From Onchidella celtica (taxonomy: Eukaryota; Mollusca; Gastropoda; Systellommatophora; Onchidiidae): a stretch of DNA of 64,000 bases. Numbering within the stretch: position 1 is the first letter of the stretch; each line of letters starts with the position of its first letter. Positions 1 to 10,382 of this stretch are shown here, in pieces. Location of the stretch: assembly GCA_963931925.1 (NCBI GenBank), contig OZ007570.1:28151974-28215973 (forward strand), read 5' to 3'. The translations under genes were made by a program, and so were the position numbers. A model generated the notes under the pieces. It saw only the letters and a program-made list of their open reading frames with translations. It had not been told where the DNA came from and did not search any database.

Positions 1-1602
1 GTCACTTCCAGGGTACACTACAAGGTCCCCGTGTGGATTCCTTGGTGCCTGGTTAAGCAATGTTTGCCCTCCGCCGAGGAGGGCCAAAGCCAAGGCTCTC
101 TGGACTTTGAATGGGCGGTCACTGGAGACCGAGGACCGGGTGACGGTAACACAATAACGAGGTAACGAGCAGTATACCAACAGCTTAAGCTCTCGGAAAG
201 CCAGAGGTCCTGCCGATTGAATAGGTAAATAGGAGTTGACGAAGCTGAATGGCAAGGGACGAGAGTTTCGTTGTGGTCTGTAATGTGTTATGAGGATGAC
301 AGGCCAACAGAGCAGATTCATGTAAACGTCTGTCCAAGACTTCTTGCCTTTCCTTCAAGTTACATTTTCCTCTTTTTAACTTTTACAACATAAAGTAATT
401 CTTGTATTAGATGGAATGCACACTTTAACAACATCAATGAAGGGGCAAATCCATTCCAGAGAGACTCCTTTTAGGAAAAACAATTGGAAGAAAAGTGAAA
501 CTCCACCATTGGAGACTGGATATCCTATTAAAAATTTGACAGTGCAAAGTTTGAATAGTGCGATTCGAACTAATGTTTGGCTTCTTAAGACCAGTAATTT
601 AAGCAGGTAGTAACGAGCCTGTTAGTTTGCCTTTTGAAAAGAACTGTTGTTTTTTCTAACTTGTGAAGCACATGTGCAGAACAATTGGATCTGACGGATT
701 TTCTAGGAATTCACAAACAAAAGGAATTCGTGTGTCTGGCATGCTTGGTACAGATTCACAGATGTTTACCCTAATCATTGCGTGAAAAAGAAACTTCACA
801 ATTGTGGCTTAGCTGAGGTACTGAATTTTTGGTAATAGTACAGCATAAGGTTCTCCCCACATTTTTAAAAATGTATTTGTGGTGTCGTGTCTCGTAATTG
901 TAAGCAGTACAGAAAGAAAAAAAAAATCATATGGCTTAGCTCGAAATATTGGATCCGTTCTGTCTTTTTCCCTGATGGCACAGCATGGTGGCTTTTTTTT
1001 TAAATCCCGGCCTATCCACTATTGTCTACTTGAATAAGTATCAAGAATAGAACTACATGTCAGCACACCGCTGCAGGCTGTCTGCGCCAAGTAAGCTGCT
1101 CACCATAGAGGCTCCGTGCAATGCAGCATTCAGCTTACCAGACGTCGTTAGTCCCTTAAACGATGGCATTTCCGCCCGAGTGGAAGTCTAAACAACCATT
1201 AGTCCTGACTTCTTCTCGCCCAGGGGCCAACAGGGATTAACTATTCCAGAACATTGACTTGCCACTTTCTTGAAACACACAAACACCTTACGCCGTGGAC
1301 TTTCCTGAGAGACATTCTCCAAACTGGCACATGACGGAGGCGACAGTAATAACATACAATATTCAACAATACAAGGCACGACCTAAAAACACAGAGAAAA
1401 CAATGGACACATGCAGACACTTGAAATTAACTTCATTATATTGAAGAGTTTAAATCTTGTAAGATCTTGCTACGAGGGAAATCATTATTTATCATATACC
1501 TGTATGTGTGACGTACGTTTGTATTCAAACTATTTTCAGTACAAGCTTACATTTATTATAAGTGTGTCCATTTTTTCTTTCATAAACATTGGAACAATCA
1601 GG
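1..1602. other. No recognised gene; GC-richer first 250 bases
   Basis: The first 165 bases are open in frame 1 on the plus strand up to a TAA at 163-165 (54 codons, cut by the window edge) and are clearly GC-richer than what follows. The translation matches no family I recognise, so it could be an exon end, a repeat or chance. From about 250 to 1602 the DNA is AT-rich with only short random open frames. No splice-flanked exon, RNA gene or repeat array was seen. Confidence 0.3.
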
Positions 1603-1767
1603 GTTTGAGCTTGGAGCAAGTACGTCGACGATAAAAAATGGTCAAATGGTGCGAGGAAAAAAGTAAGACGATAGACAGAACACAACAGAATGAATGGACA
1701 GAAAGAATCTCTACCAGAAGCGTCCATAAACCACCGCTATAAAGCAGAGTACCGTAATGAAGAAGTC
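1603..1767. repeat. Dispersed repeat family A, copy 1
   Basis: This stretch resembles 38556-38690 and 56441-56598 in the same orientation. Shared blocks in order are an A/G-rich start with GGTCGAC-like sequence, GGCCATNTTGTGCT, AAGACGATAGACAGAACA and ACCAGAAGCGCCCACCA followed by CCACC. The copies differ a lot, so the family is old or evolving fast. No tRNA-type promoter boxes or reverse-transcriptase reading frame are visible, so its class is unknown. The minus-strand open frames here are shadows of the repeat. Confidence 0.5.
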
Positions 1768-3614
1768 TCATGCAAAAAATCCTCATGCCTCTTATATCAG
1801 TATCTACAAGACTATAGTAATGTAGGCGAACAGTGCCTACAACTGTAAGTCTAGAACTTGCTTGTTTGTTCCCAGTATTTCGTACAGTCTACATGTAAAC
1901 AGTTCTAGTATTTAAAACTGCATTTATCTAAACCGAAAATTTGCACTGCCGTTTCTGTCACTCCGAGTCCGACCTTTTTGTCTTTTAACAGCGCCGGGAA
2001 TTAAAATATGCAAGGTCTCGACGGCTCAAGTTGTAGCTACCCGTCTAGTTTGGCAAATCCCACCAGGCACGAATTTCGAACAGTCGCAAAGGCTAATCTG
2101 GCTTTGGCTTAAGAGTATTTCTGCATGGCCGCCGTTTTCTTCAAGTTCTCGCTACAGTTTAACTCGTTAACTATTGTTCATTGGACGAAACCCCACGTAA
2201 GAGTGCTTGAGGTGGATTGGAGTAAATTCTGTTTTTCCACTCGGCCTTTGTCGTTAGCTCGTTTGTGCTCAGCCAAGCGTTTAAGGCAAGAATGTTTGGA
2301 GTGAGGATTAAGAACGAGGGATTTTCATTGGTGGTGGGGGGGGGGGGAAGACTACAGACCAGAATGTCACATAACTGAATCCATAATTTGCTAGCTGAGG
2401 GTGTATGACCACCGTCCGAACTGCAAGGTTTCCATCAATTCAGGCCCGTGTAAGGATTGGACTATAACTCAGTCGGTCCGTGGGCCATGGCAGGAAGTGA
2501 TCTATGAGGATTCGAGCCGCACATGGCTTGTTAATGTGAATTCTGCCCACAGAACAAATTACATGTAATACGTTACTTTTCAGCTTGTCTCTCAAACTTA
2601 TTTGTCTGCTGTTCATGGAGCAGTTCTTGTCCTATGCATAGACTGTGACAAACGCCAATAGTCTGACTCTGCTGATCCTCTGTGGAGTTTATTTAGCTAA
2701 GACTAAGGGGGAGTTTGTGAGATTTACGGGTGTATTTTGTCCACTGCTCGATCTTTATCCTCTCTCTTTGCTTCATGCTTATGCTAAGTCCAATTACTTG
2801 TTATATCGCATGGCAAATGTCGTTTTCATCTGTCGCAATTTCTTTCTCTTCCACTGTGAGGAGAAGGAGCTGAATTACTTCGTGAGATCTTTCTCTCTGC
2901 TCTATGCTATCCATTGTACTTGAACACTGGATTGATACTGAGATTAATATGATGTTCCATGTCCAGTGACAATATTGACCATGTTGTCCAAGGACAACAC
3001 GTTTGACACTTCCCAAATCAAAGATCCGCCTGCCCTGCTCATGGCGCTACGAGGAAGTTTTCATAACACAGAAAGAAATTTTTTAATGAAAGGACTAGGG
3101 AGGAATAGACCCCCCTCCTCCCTCTCTCCCTTTATGACGAACCGTTCACAGCCCCCCCCCCCCAACTCCCAACCACCCCCAGCCCCAAACCACTCCTTTT
3201 GATTACATTTTTATTTTGCCTTATATTATTTGTTGGCACGTAATTATAAGGTAGATTTGAAAAAAAAAAAAAAAAAAGCTGATGGGCTGAAAATATGATA
3301 GACAGAATCTTGCTACTGATTTATTTATAAAGCGCTGTGTGTGTGCGCGCATATGCGTTCCACAGGGCGGATGGCAGTGTTGTTCCTTTTCAGTTTTCGA
3401 ATGGTCTCTTAACAGAATTACAATTTCAACAATGCCCCCCCCCCCCCAACTGAAACTCTGCTTTCACAACAAAACAAGAAAGAAAAAAAACCCCACTTAA
3501 TTTCTCCTTTATGTCTATTTTCTGAAAACGTAAATCTTCGGGGGGTTTTTGTTCTTCTTTTTCCCTGTATTCACCATGTTTCTTCACTTACACATTTTTA
3601 AAAATAATTATCCT
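1768..3614. other. Non-coding stretch with homopolymer runs
   Basis: No gene was recognised. It contains a G run near 2337-2348, C runs near 3154-3164 and 3435-3447, an A run near 3261-3277 and a tRNA-like SINE head at about 2455-2530. The short open frames run into these homopolymers and have no flanking splice signals. Confidence 0.4.
2455..2530 (+). repeat. Possible tRNA-derived SINE head
   Basis: A box-A-like TAACTCAGTCGGT lies near 2465-2477 and a box-B-like GGATTCGAGCC at 2508-2518. Order and spacing fit the internal RNA polymerase III promoter of a tRNA. The arms do not pair well, so this is not an intact tRNA gene; a decayed tRNA-derived SINE head is the simplest reading. No second copy was found in the window. 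Confidence 0.3.
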
Positions 3615-4285
3615 ACCCATCATCATCATCTTCATTATGGAGTAAGTCACCATCATCATCATCTTCATTGTGGATTAAGTCATCATTGTCATCATCTTCA
3701 TTATGGATTAAGTCGTGGTCATCATCATTATCTTTTCAGTATGGATTAAGTCATCATCATCATTATGGGTTAAGCCATCATCATCATCTTCAGTATGGAT
3801 GAAATTATCATCATCATCATCATCATCTTCTTCATTAAAGTCATCAATCTTCATTATGAATTAAGTCACCATAATCATCTTCTTTATTATGGATCAAGTC
3901 ATCATCATCATCATCATCTTCGTTATGGATCAAGTCATCATCATCATCATCGTCTTCATTATGGATCAAGTCATTATCATCATCATCATCTTTATTATGG
4001 ATCAGTCACCATCATCATTATCTTCATTATGGATCAAGTCATTATCATCATCATCATCTTCATTATGGATCAGTCACCATCATTATTATCTTCATTATGG
4101 ATCAAGTCATCATCATTATCATCTTCATTATGGATCAAGTCAATCATCATCATCGTCTTCATTATGGATCAGTCATCATCATCTTCATTATGAATCAAGA
4201 AAACATCATCATCATCATCATCTTCATTATGGGTCAGACATCATCATCATCATCTTCATTATGAATCAAGTCATCATCATCATAA
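3615..4285. repeat. CAT-based minisatellite, left block
   Basis: A tandem array of roughly 25-33 bp units: a run of ATC/CAT triplets followed by TTCATTATGGATCAAG. About two dozen units differ mainly in the number of triplets and in small substitutions. Because units are often a multiple of three and lack stops in several frames, the array reads as His-rich, Ser-rich or Ile-rich peptides on the plus strand and Asp-rich on the minus strand. These are shadows of the repeat. The array stops at an inserted LINE and resumes at 5080. Confidence 0.9.
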
Positions 4286-5079
4286 TCATAATAATAATAA
4301 TAATGGATGGCATTTATATAGCGCATATCCATTACAAAAAATGCTCTATGCGCTTTACAGAAGCAATATGTCAAAATACATGGGTAAACAATTACAAACA
4401 GTCAAACATGGTACTCTTAATTAAAATAGAGGGGGCATACTGAAACGCCCTTATAAAAGCTCACACACACAACCCACATAGTTACACACATATAATTATA
4501 ATAATAGATAGCTTTTACATAGTCTAGAATCTCTCATACAAATGACATTTTAACATCCTTTAAACTGTGACAATACTTGCGAACTGCGGACATCTAAAGG
4601 AATCTCATTCCACACCCTGGGCCCAATATGGCTGAATGCCCTTTCACCAAAACTTTTCAGGTTCACTACAGGTACTTTTAGTCTAAGGTTGTCAGTAGAT
4701 GATCTTAATGCTCTTGCAGGGCGGTATAATTCTATAAGTTCTGAAATATACTCTGGGGTGACATGTTGTTGACACATTTATAACAAAGTTTATATTTTAT
4801 TCGCTGCTCAATAGGTAGCCAGTGGAGCTCCTTAAATATTGGTGTTATGTGATCTATCCTTTTTCTTCTTGTTATTAGTCTTGCAGCATTATTTTGGATT
4901 AACTGAAGTTTATTGATTTTACTTTTTGGAAGACCACTTAGCAGTATGTTACAATAGTCCAGCCTAGAGAGAAACAGCGATGTTACAAGTTGTTTTGTTA
5001 CTTCGGTAGTTAGGCAGTGCCGTATATTGCTGATTTTTCGTAACTGGAAATTAAGATTCTTACACAGCTGACTAATCAT
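4286..5079 (-). mobile_element. 5'-truncated L2-type (CR1 group) LINE, C-terminal part of reverse transcriptase
   Basis: The minus strand encodes the end of a non-LTR reverse transcriptase. An upstream frame (about 5079-4732) has LSRLDYCN, LQLIQNNAARLI, HITPIF and KELHWLPIEQRIKYK. The following frame (about 4777-4550) continues with YRPARALRSS, FGERAFSHIGPRVWNEIP and a stop. These blocks are typical of L2/CR1-clade ORF2 ends. The frame changes once, near 4770, so the copy is dead. The 3' UTR ends with TAAAGCGCATAGAGC, GCGCTATATAAATGCC and an ATT-repeat tail that abuts the minisatellite. The endonuclease and most of the transcriptase are missing, as usual for 5' truncation during insertion. 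Confidence 0.85.
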
Positions 5080-5263
5080 CATCATCTTCATTGTGAATCA
5101 AGTCAACATCATCATCATCTTCATTATGGATGAAGTCATCATCATCTTCATTATGGATCAAATCATCATCATCATCATCTTCTTCATTATGGATCAAATC
5201 ATCATCACCATCATCATCTTCATTATGGATGAAGTCATCATCATCATCATCTTCATTATGGCT
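5080..5263. repeat. CAT-based minisatellite, right block
   Basis: This continues the array at 3615-4285 with the same unit (ATC triplets plus TTCATTATGGATNAAG), about seven units, on the far side of the LINE. The simplest history is one array split by the LINE. The poly-Asp and Ile-rich open frames on both strands come from the repeat. Confidence 0.88.
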
Positions 5264-8200
5264 TCGAAGTTTCAGAGAAAAAAAAGAAAAAGGAGAAATC
5301 CAAGGCAATATGTCAAAGTATAGAATCCTCCACCCCTCTCCCGTGTTCATCTGGTCTGTGGCAGAAATATTAAACCAACAAAACAGTACAAAACAAAATG
5401 AAAACGATGACGTCAAATAGACACCGGCTGCCTGTAATGACAAAGTTCCCTCCTTACAGATATTGAATTTCCCGAACTCTATCAGATTTTTTGTTGTTGT
5501 TGTTATTGTTGTTTGTTTTTGTTTAGTTTTGTTGTTGTTTTTTTTTTCATATTAATTGGACAATGGAGTTATCTGGGTTAAAAGCAAATCAAATGAGTGA
5601 AAGAAGAAGACGGAGGACTGAAAAGTACTTGAATGCAAAAGCAAAGAACAAAATATAATAAATATACGTACATGTAGATGCGTGAGCAATAAGAAAAAGA
5701 AAAAAAGAGAAAGAAGGCAAGGAGATACTACTTGAGAATTGGTGAAAATGAATGGGGGGACAAGACAGGAAACTAAATTTGACACAAAAACGCAACTAGA
5801 TATAAATTATATATGTGTTTTTCTGTCTCTTTTTAATTTTTACCATGTATTTCACATTTAATTGGCACATCATTTAAACGTGTACTCTCGATAAGACATC
5901 AGCATGACAAAAATCTCAACAAAAAAAACAAACTTGCAGACAACAAAACATTTCAACATTTACAGCGTAAAAGAGAACGAATTGAAAATAGCGGTTATAA
6001 ATAAAAGCTGAAACCTGAAAATCCGAATACACTGTATTTATGAGTTACCGGTAGTTAGATCTATAGTTAACTAGTGTCGGCTTTAGGTGTATTTGTAACA
6101 GATAAAGGCATAATCTTTTATATTACTTGTAATTGGGTTCAAGCATAGCCTAGCAAAAATCGATACCATTTGTATGCGAATCATAATTTTTTCAAACGTT
6201 CCATGTACGAGTAGCTATGAAACGCGTAACTGACCGGTTCGTTTCAGTTACACCAATATTATGATATTTAGGAAAGTCAGCAATATTTCAAGATTTATTT
6301 TTAAGTTCTTGCACCAAAGGAATGCTCTGATGTACAGACTTATTGACTGATATATATTTATTCAATAGCCACGACTTTGAAAATCGAGAAAGATTTAACA
6401 GTTGTTATTTCATTGTAATGTGAAATCATACAAAGTTGGGACATAAACCAAATAATGTACCGGTACCTAAGGACTGTTTCTCTTACTTACGAGGACACTA
6501 GTACGGCACCGACATTGTGTTATACAACATTTCGGCCCATGAGCAAATGAGTAGTGCCTTTCTCAATCATATAATTTTTAATACTTTCATTCAATACAAC
6601 CAAAATGCAGTACAAAACCTAAGTTAAATTACTATGAAACAATAATAATTTTAAAAAAGGTGTGTAGCCTATATTACATCGATGTTATAGTTGGATTTAC
6701 CAGTAAATGCTCTCATTCACGAGTTCTTAGGACTCGTTATCACAATATCACAATTTACAAATAGGGGACTTGGCACCAGTCAGCTCACCTTGACGTTGGC
6801 CCGCTTAAATGATATAGTATACACTGACATATCAAGAGTGTAAAATAACAAATATTTACAAGGTGATATGAAACTTCAGCTACATGAAACGACACAACAT
6901 AACAATATTTTAGCAGGTCATGCTGTCCTTGGCTAACAAAGACTTGTGCGCACACAGAAGTCTCTTTGTTCACCCCCACCCCCTTTTTTATTTCTGGTCT
7001 CTAGCACTCATATCGTATCTTTTTCTCTGTTTTCTCTCTGTCTCCCTATGCTGGTCATATCTCCAGCCCCTCCCAACCCCAAACTATAGATTTAAGAAAA
7101 ACATAACTTGCGAGCAGCAAGTTTTAACACGATCTGTTGAACAGACATGATCGAGCAAACTGTACACTGCCGTTCGCTTCCCGTCCTCTTCTTGCTTTCC
7201 AAAAAACCATCTGTATGTATATATTTCCTTTAACCCTATTACTGTCCCGAAAGAGTTACTGTGCTGTACCAAGGATGTTTGAACTGCACGTCTTCATCAT
7301 ACAAATTTAGTATTTGAGTGTATCTTTGCTTTAGAAACTCCAGTGAATGTACATTTCTGGAAAGCCGATTTCATTGGCCCTGTCAGTCAAAGGATGAACA
7401 AAATCGGCAATTCAACTGTCTTATGACAGTAGTGGGGTTAACTAAAAACGTAGAGTAATTCGGCTCAGCGGAAATAAATCACAAAATAACAAACTGATAC
7501 CCCATACTAACTCACCAAACACTGTGTATTGCGTAATATATAAGTAACACGACACATCGAAAACAAGTCCCTTCCTCACAAACAAGTGACAATGGGTTTT
7601 GACTTCGGCTTTCTTCACTACCTGCAATTTCAAACCCAGCGCAGGGCAAATAAAAATACAGTTCGGGTATGAAATAAAACCATACGGTGAAAAAGAAATA
7701 TTTCCCCTATTAAGTAAGCCCATTCGTGGTCATGTCTTTGAATGGGGCTGGAATATTATCATAATTTTAGAACCGCTAACCTCTCAAGTCGAGGCCACTC
7801 GTGGAATGCGACTCCAGTGTAAATGTCGTATGGATTGCTTGCAGAGAAAATCATGAATGAGTCCCAGGGTTTGACATAGAATAATAGCAGCACTCGCCGG
7901 GAGTGGACCGGATTTTCTGATGTGTGGTTTTCGCAGTGCTCAAGTATTTTTTTATTTTTTTTTCAACCCAAGTGTTTCAACTGGATTTCTTCACACTGGC
8001 GACGGCGAAGAAATACGACTGTTTCTTACTTTCTGAGAAAGAAGAAGACCCGCTTTTTAAATTTTTTTGTTTGAATTAGCTTAAGTTCGTAAACTTTTAA
8101 TATAATTCACATCCTTGGCAATCGGATATCAGTACAGTAATGATGTGAATGAAATGCCATTACGGCATTAGTAGAGGTTTCTAGAGTGGATGAATCTTTC

Positions 8201-8497
8201 GAAAACTTGCACCCAGTTATTATTTTTTTTTTTTCGATCCATTATTCAGATCCTTGTATTACTGTTGTATGTTTATTTAGGGTCAGTCGTGACTTTATTT
8301 ATGTATATGTATTTATGTATAATTATTATCCAGCTATTTGTTTATTAGTACACTGATATGCATTTCTTTGAGTTTGTTTTACATTTTCTTGCCCTTGCGT
8401 GTTGCAACCCTCCCCTTCTCCTCCTCGTCATTTTTGAAATGAATTGATTTCTTCCTTCATCGGCAGTTCCCAGGCAATAATGTTTCGTTCTCCAGAG
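5264..8497. other. No recognised gene
   Basis: AT-rich sequence with T and A runs, a TTG/TTGTTT-rich patch near 5490-5550 and scattered short open frames. A CRE-type palindrome TGACGTCA lies at 5408-5415 with no other promoter signs nearby. Around 7600-7860 a plus-strand open frame of 85 codons has no similarity that I recognise and no splice context. Confidence 0.4.
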
Positions 8498-8592
8498 TTT
8501 GAGTACAGCAAATCTTTGGGAGTGGGTATGTTCAGCAGATGCGCAAAAAAAAATAAAAAAATGTAAAGTCGCATGCTCTGCCATCGTGCACT
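8498..8592 (-). repeat. Dispersed repeat family B, copy 1
   Basis: About 95 bases almost identical to 9214-9307 in the same orientation, about 715 bases apart; differences are one or two substitutions and the lengths of A/T runs. Read on the minus strand it starts GTGCACGATGGCAGAGCATG and includes GCGACTTTA, loosely recalling the first half of a tRNA-Lys. A tRNA-derived SINE fragment is possible, but no box B is visible. Flanking bases differ, so the block was copied as a defined unit. Confidence 0.6.
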
Positions 8593-9213
8593 GTGGGGCG
8601 GGGATGCATCACAAGTTTTGGTTTACTTAAGTGAAAGAGATCAATTGGAGCATTTAGGCAAAGTCCACTCTTTTCTGTAGTTTGCCACTATTAAGTCTCA
8701 CATAGTTTTTAGTACGATAATATTAGTCATTTTTCTTTTAGATCTGTTCTTTCTCTCTTCCAATAAGGGCTTATGTGGTGTCACACTCATCGTATGAATT
8801 CAGTGTAACAATTAACAATTAGTAGTTGACTTTGTTGCTCCGTAAGGGTTTGTTTCAGTATTTGGCACGTCACGTACCAGGTGAGTAGAAGCGCCAGGCC
8901 AGTTTCTCGGGATTTACCCAAGGCCCACAAGCTAGTTAGAATGTCTGGCTATTTCAATACAGCATTTGCAATATGGGATATATTCTTGTCTCATCACAGT
9001 AACCTCAGAAAACCGTGCATGTGTGCCTTTGTCATGAGCAATGAAACAGAATTTATACATGTATAAACATTTTTGTAACATGCGCCATTCACTTTAAAAC
9101 TGGAATTATGATTTTCATGGGCTATCTGGCTTTGAATCCGGTTTAAAAACTTGTTAGAAGTGATGTTGCTACATTAAAAAAAAAAAGAAAAACACTTTTG
9201 AATGTGGGTAGAA

Positions 9214-9307
9214 TTTGAGTACAGCAAATCTTTGGGAGTGGGTATGTTCAGCGGATGCGCAAAAAAAATAAAATAAATGTAAAGTCGCATGCTCTGCCAT
9301 CGTGCAC
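9214..9307 (-). repeat. Dispersed repeat family B, copy 2
   Basis: Near-identical partner of 8498-8592, in the same orientation. High identity with unrelated flanks points to recent duplication or two recent insertions of one family. It lies about 670 bases beyond the Bsx stop codon. Confidence 0.6.
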
Positions 9308-9744
9308 CTATGAGTGAAAATTACGCAAGTCAGAAAAAAAAAATAAAAAAAGATAATCATGTCTAAAATGCACACACTCACACACAAAAATGGCATTGTG
9401 ACATTTCAAAATGATATTTAGCGAGACGAATTTTTTGTTTGTTTTGTTTGATAATTGAAAAATCTGCAGGCTTTCTCCTATATTTCCACACACCAACACC
9501 TCGTAGTGATTATATTCCCAGCAGTTTAGAACCCACGCAAGGTCTTCAGGGGCTCTCTATTTGTGCATTTTTAAAACAGCTCCTGAAAAAGAATACCAAC
9601 AAAATAAGTTCATAATCTTATGCCGCCTCTTGGTACTTTGTCAAAGACAATTCATTCTTACGAGTAAACACAATTCAACAAATGTTCAAGAAAAAAATAG
9701 ACAGAAACATGACGGGAAAATGTACATGCGAAACTTTGAACAAA

Positions 9745-9965
9745 TAAATATATTTCAAATTGTTCAATTTACAAATCTTTGGCAGGTTGTGGACGCCATG
9801 AAATGAGAAGAATGAACGATATTCATGGATGAAAATGGAAAACTATTCAAACGAATAGGTGAAGAAGTAAATCAATTTTAAATTGTTCAACCACAAGTCT
9901 TTGGATGGTCGGGGACACCATGAAATGAGAAGAGCAAACGATGATCATGGACGAACATGATCAAT
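9745..9965 (-). repeat. Tandem duplication of about 123 bp in the presumed Bsx 3' UTR
   Basis: Two imperfect copies sit head to tail. AAATTGTTCAA occurs at 9757-9767 and again at 9880-9890, and CACCATGAAATGAGAAGA has a matching block 123 bases earlier. The second copy starts about ten bases beyond the Bsx stop codon, so both copies should lie in the 3' UTR of the mRNA if the transcript extends this far. No clear polyadenylation signal was found in the adjacent 200 bases. Confidence 0.6.
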
Positions 9966-9974
9966 TTGAGACCG

Positions 9975-10382
9975 TCACGCAGAAGTTGTACGGTCGTTAT
10001 GGTCGGTATCGACTACGTTTATCTCTTCATTGTCCTCTTGGTCCGACTCCGGAGGTTCGGAGTATGACCTTGATCTACTTCTTGCATTCAGTAAATGGTT
10101 AGTGTCTGATTCGTTCTGAGACAAATGATGATGGATCTGGTGGTAGCTAATGTGGTTGGTGGATTGTTCCGTGTGGAGAGGATGCTGTTGTGAAAGTATC
10201 TGGTGCGGTTTGGGAGAACGAGCCTGGTGACACTCATAGCCCGGATCTTCAATGTCAGAGTCGTCTGCTCCTTCCCGGCTGGTGTCCATGACGTCATCAT
10301 CACCACGGCTATTGTCGTCATCATTGGATTTCCGTTGGATTTTTTTCTGTTTCATTCGGCGATTTTGGAACCAAGTCTTCAC
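9975..10382 (-). CDS. bsx: bsx coding exon 3 (homeodomain helix 3 and C-terminus)
   Basis: The acceptor is CTCACAAACAG before GTG AAG ACT TGG at 10382. It encodes [14 protein letters not shown], then an acidic, Ser-rich region ([19 protein letters not shown]), a His/Gln-rich stretch and [20 protein letters not shown], and ends with TGA at 9977-9975. The acidic EEINVVDTD near the end is reminiscent of the acidic C-terminus of vertebrate BSX. Confidence 0.93.
   Translation of the reverse strand: MKTWFQNRRMKQKKIQRKSNDDDNSRGDDDVMDTSREGADDSDIEDPGYECHQARSPKPHQILSQQHPLHTEQSTNHISYHQIHHHLSQNESDTNHLLNARSRSRSYSEPPESDQEDNEEINVVDTDHNDRTTSA

Noticed and set aside
3795-4443. 132- and 184-codon His/Ile/Ser-rich frames
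   Set aside because: Shadows of the CAT-based minisatellite; composition follows the triplet.
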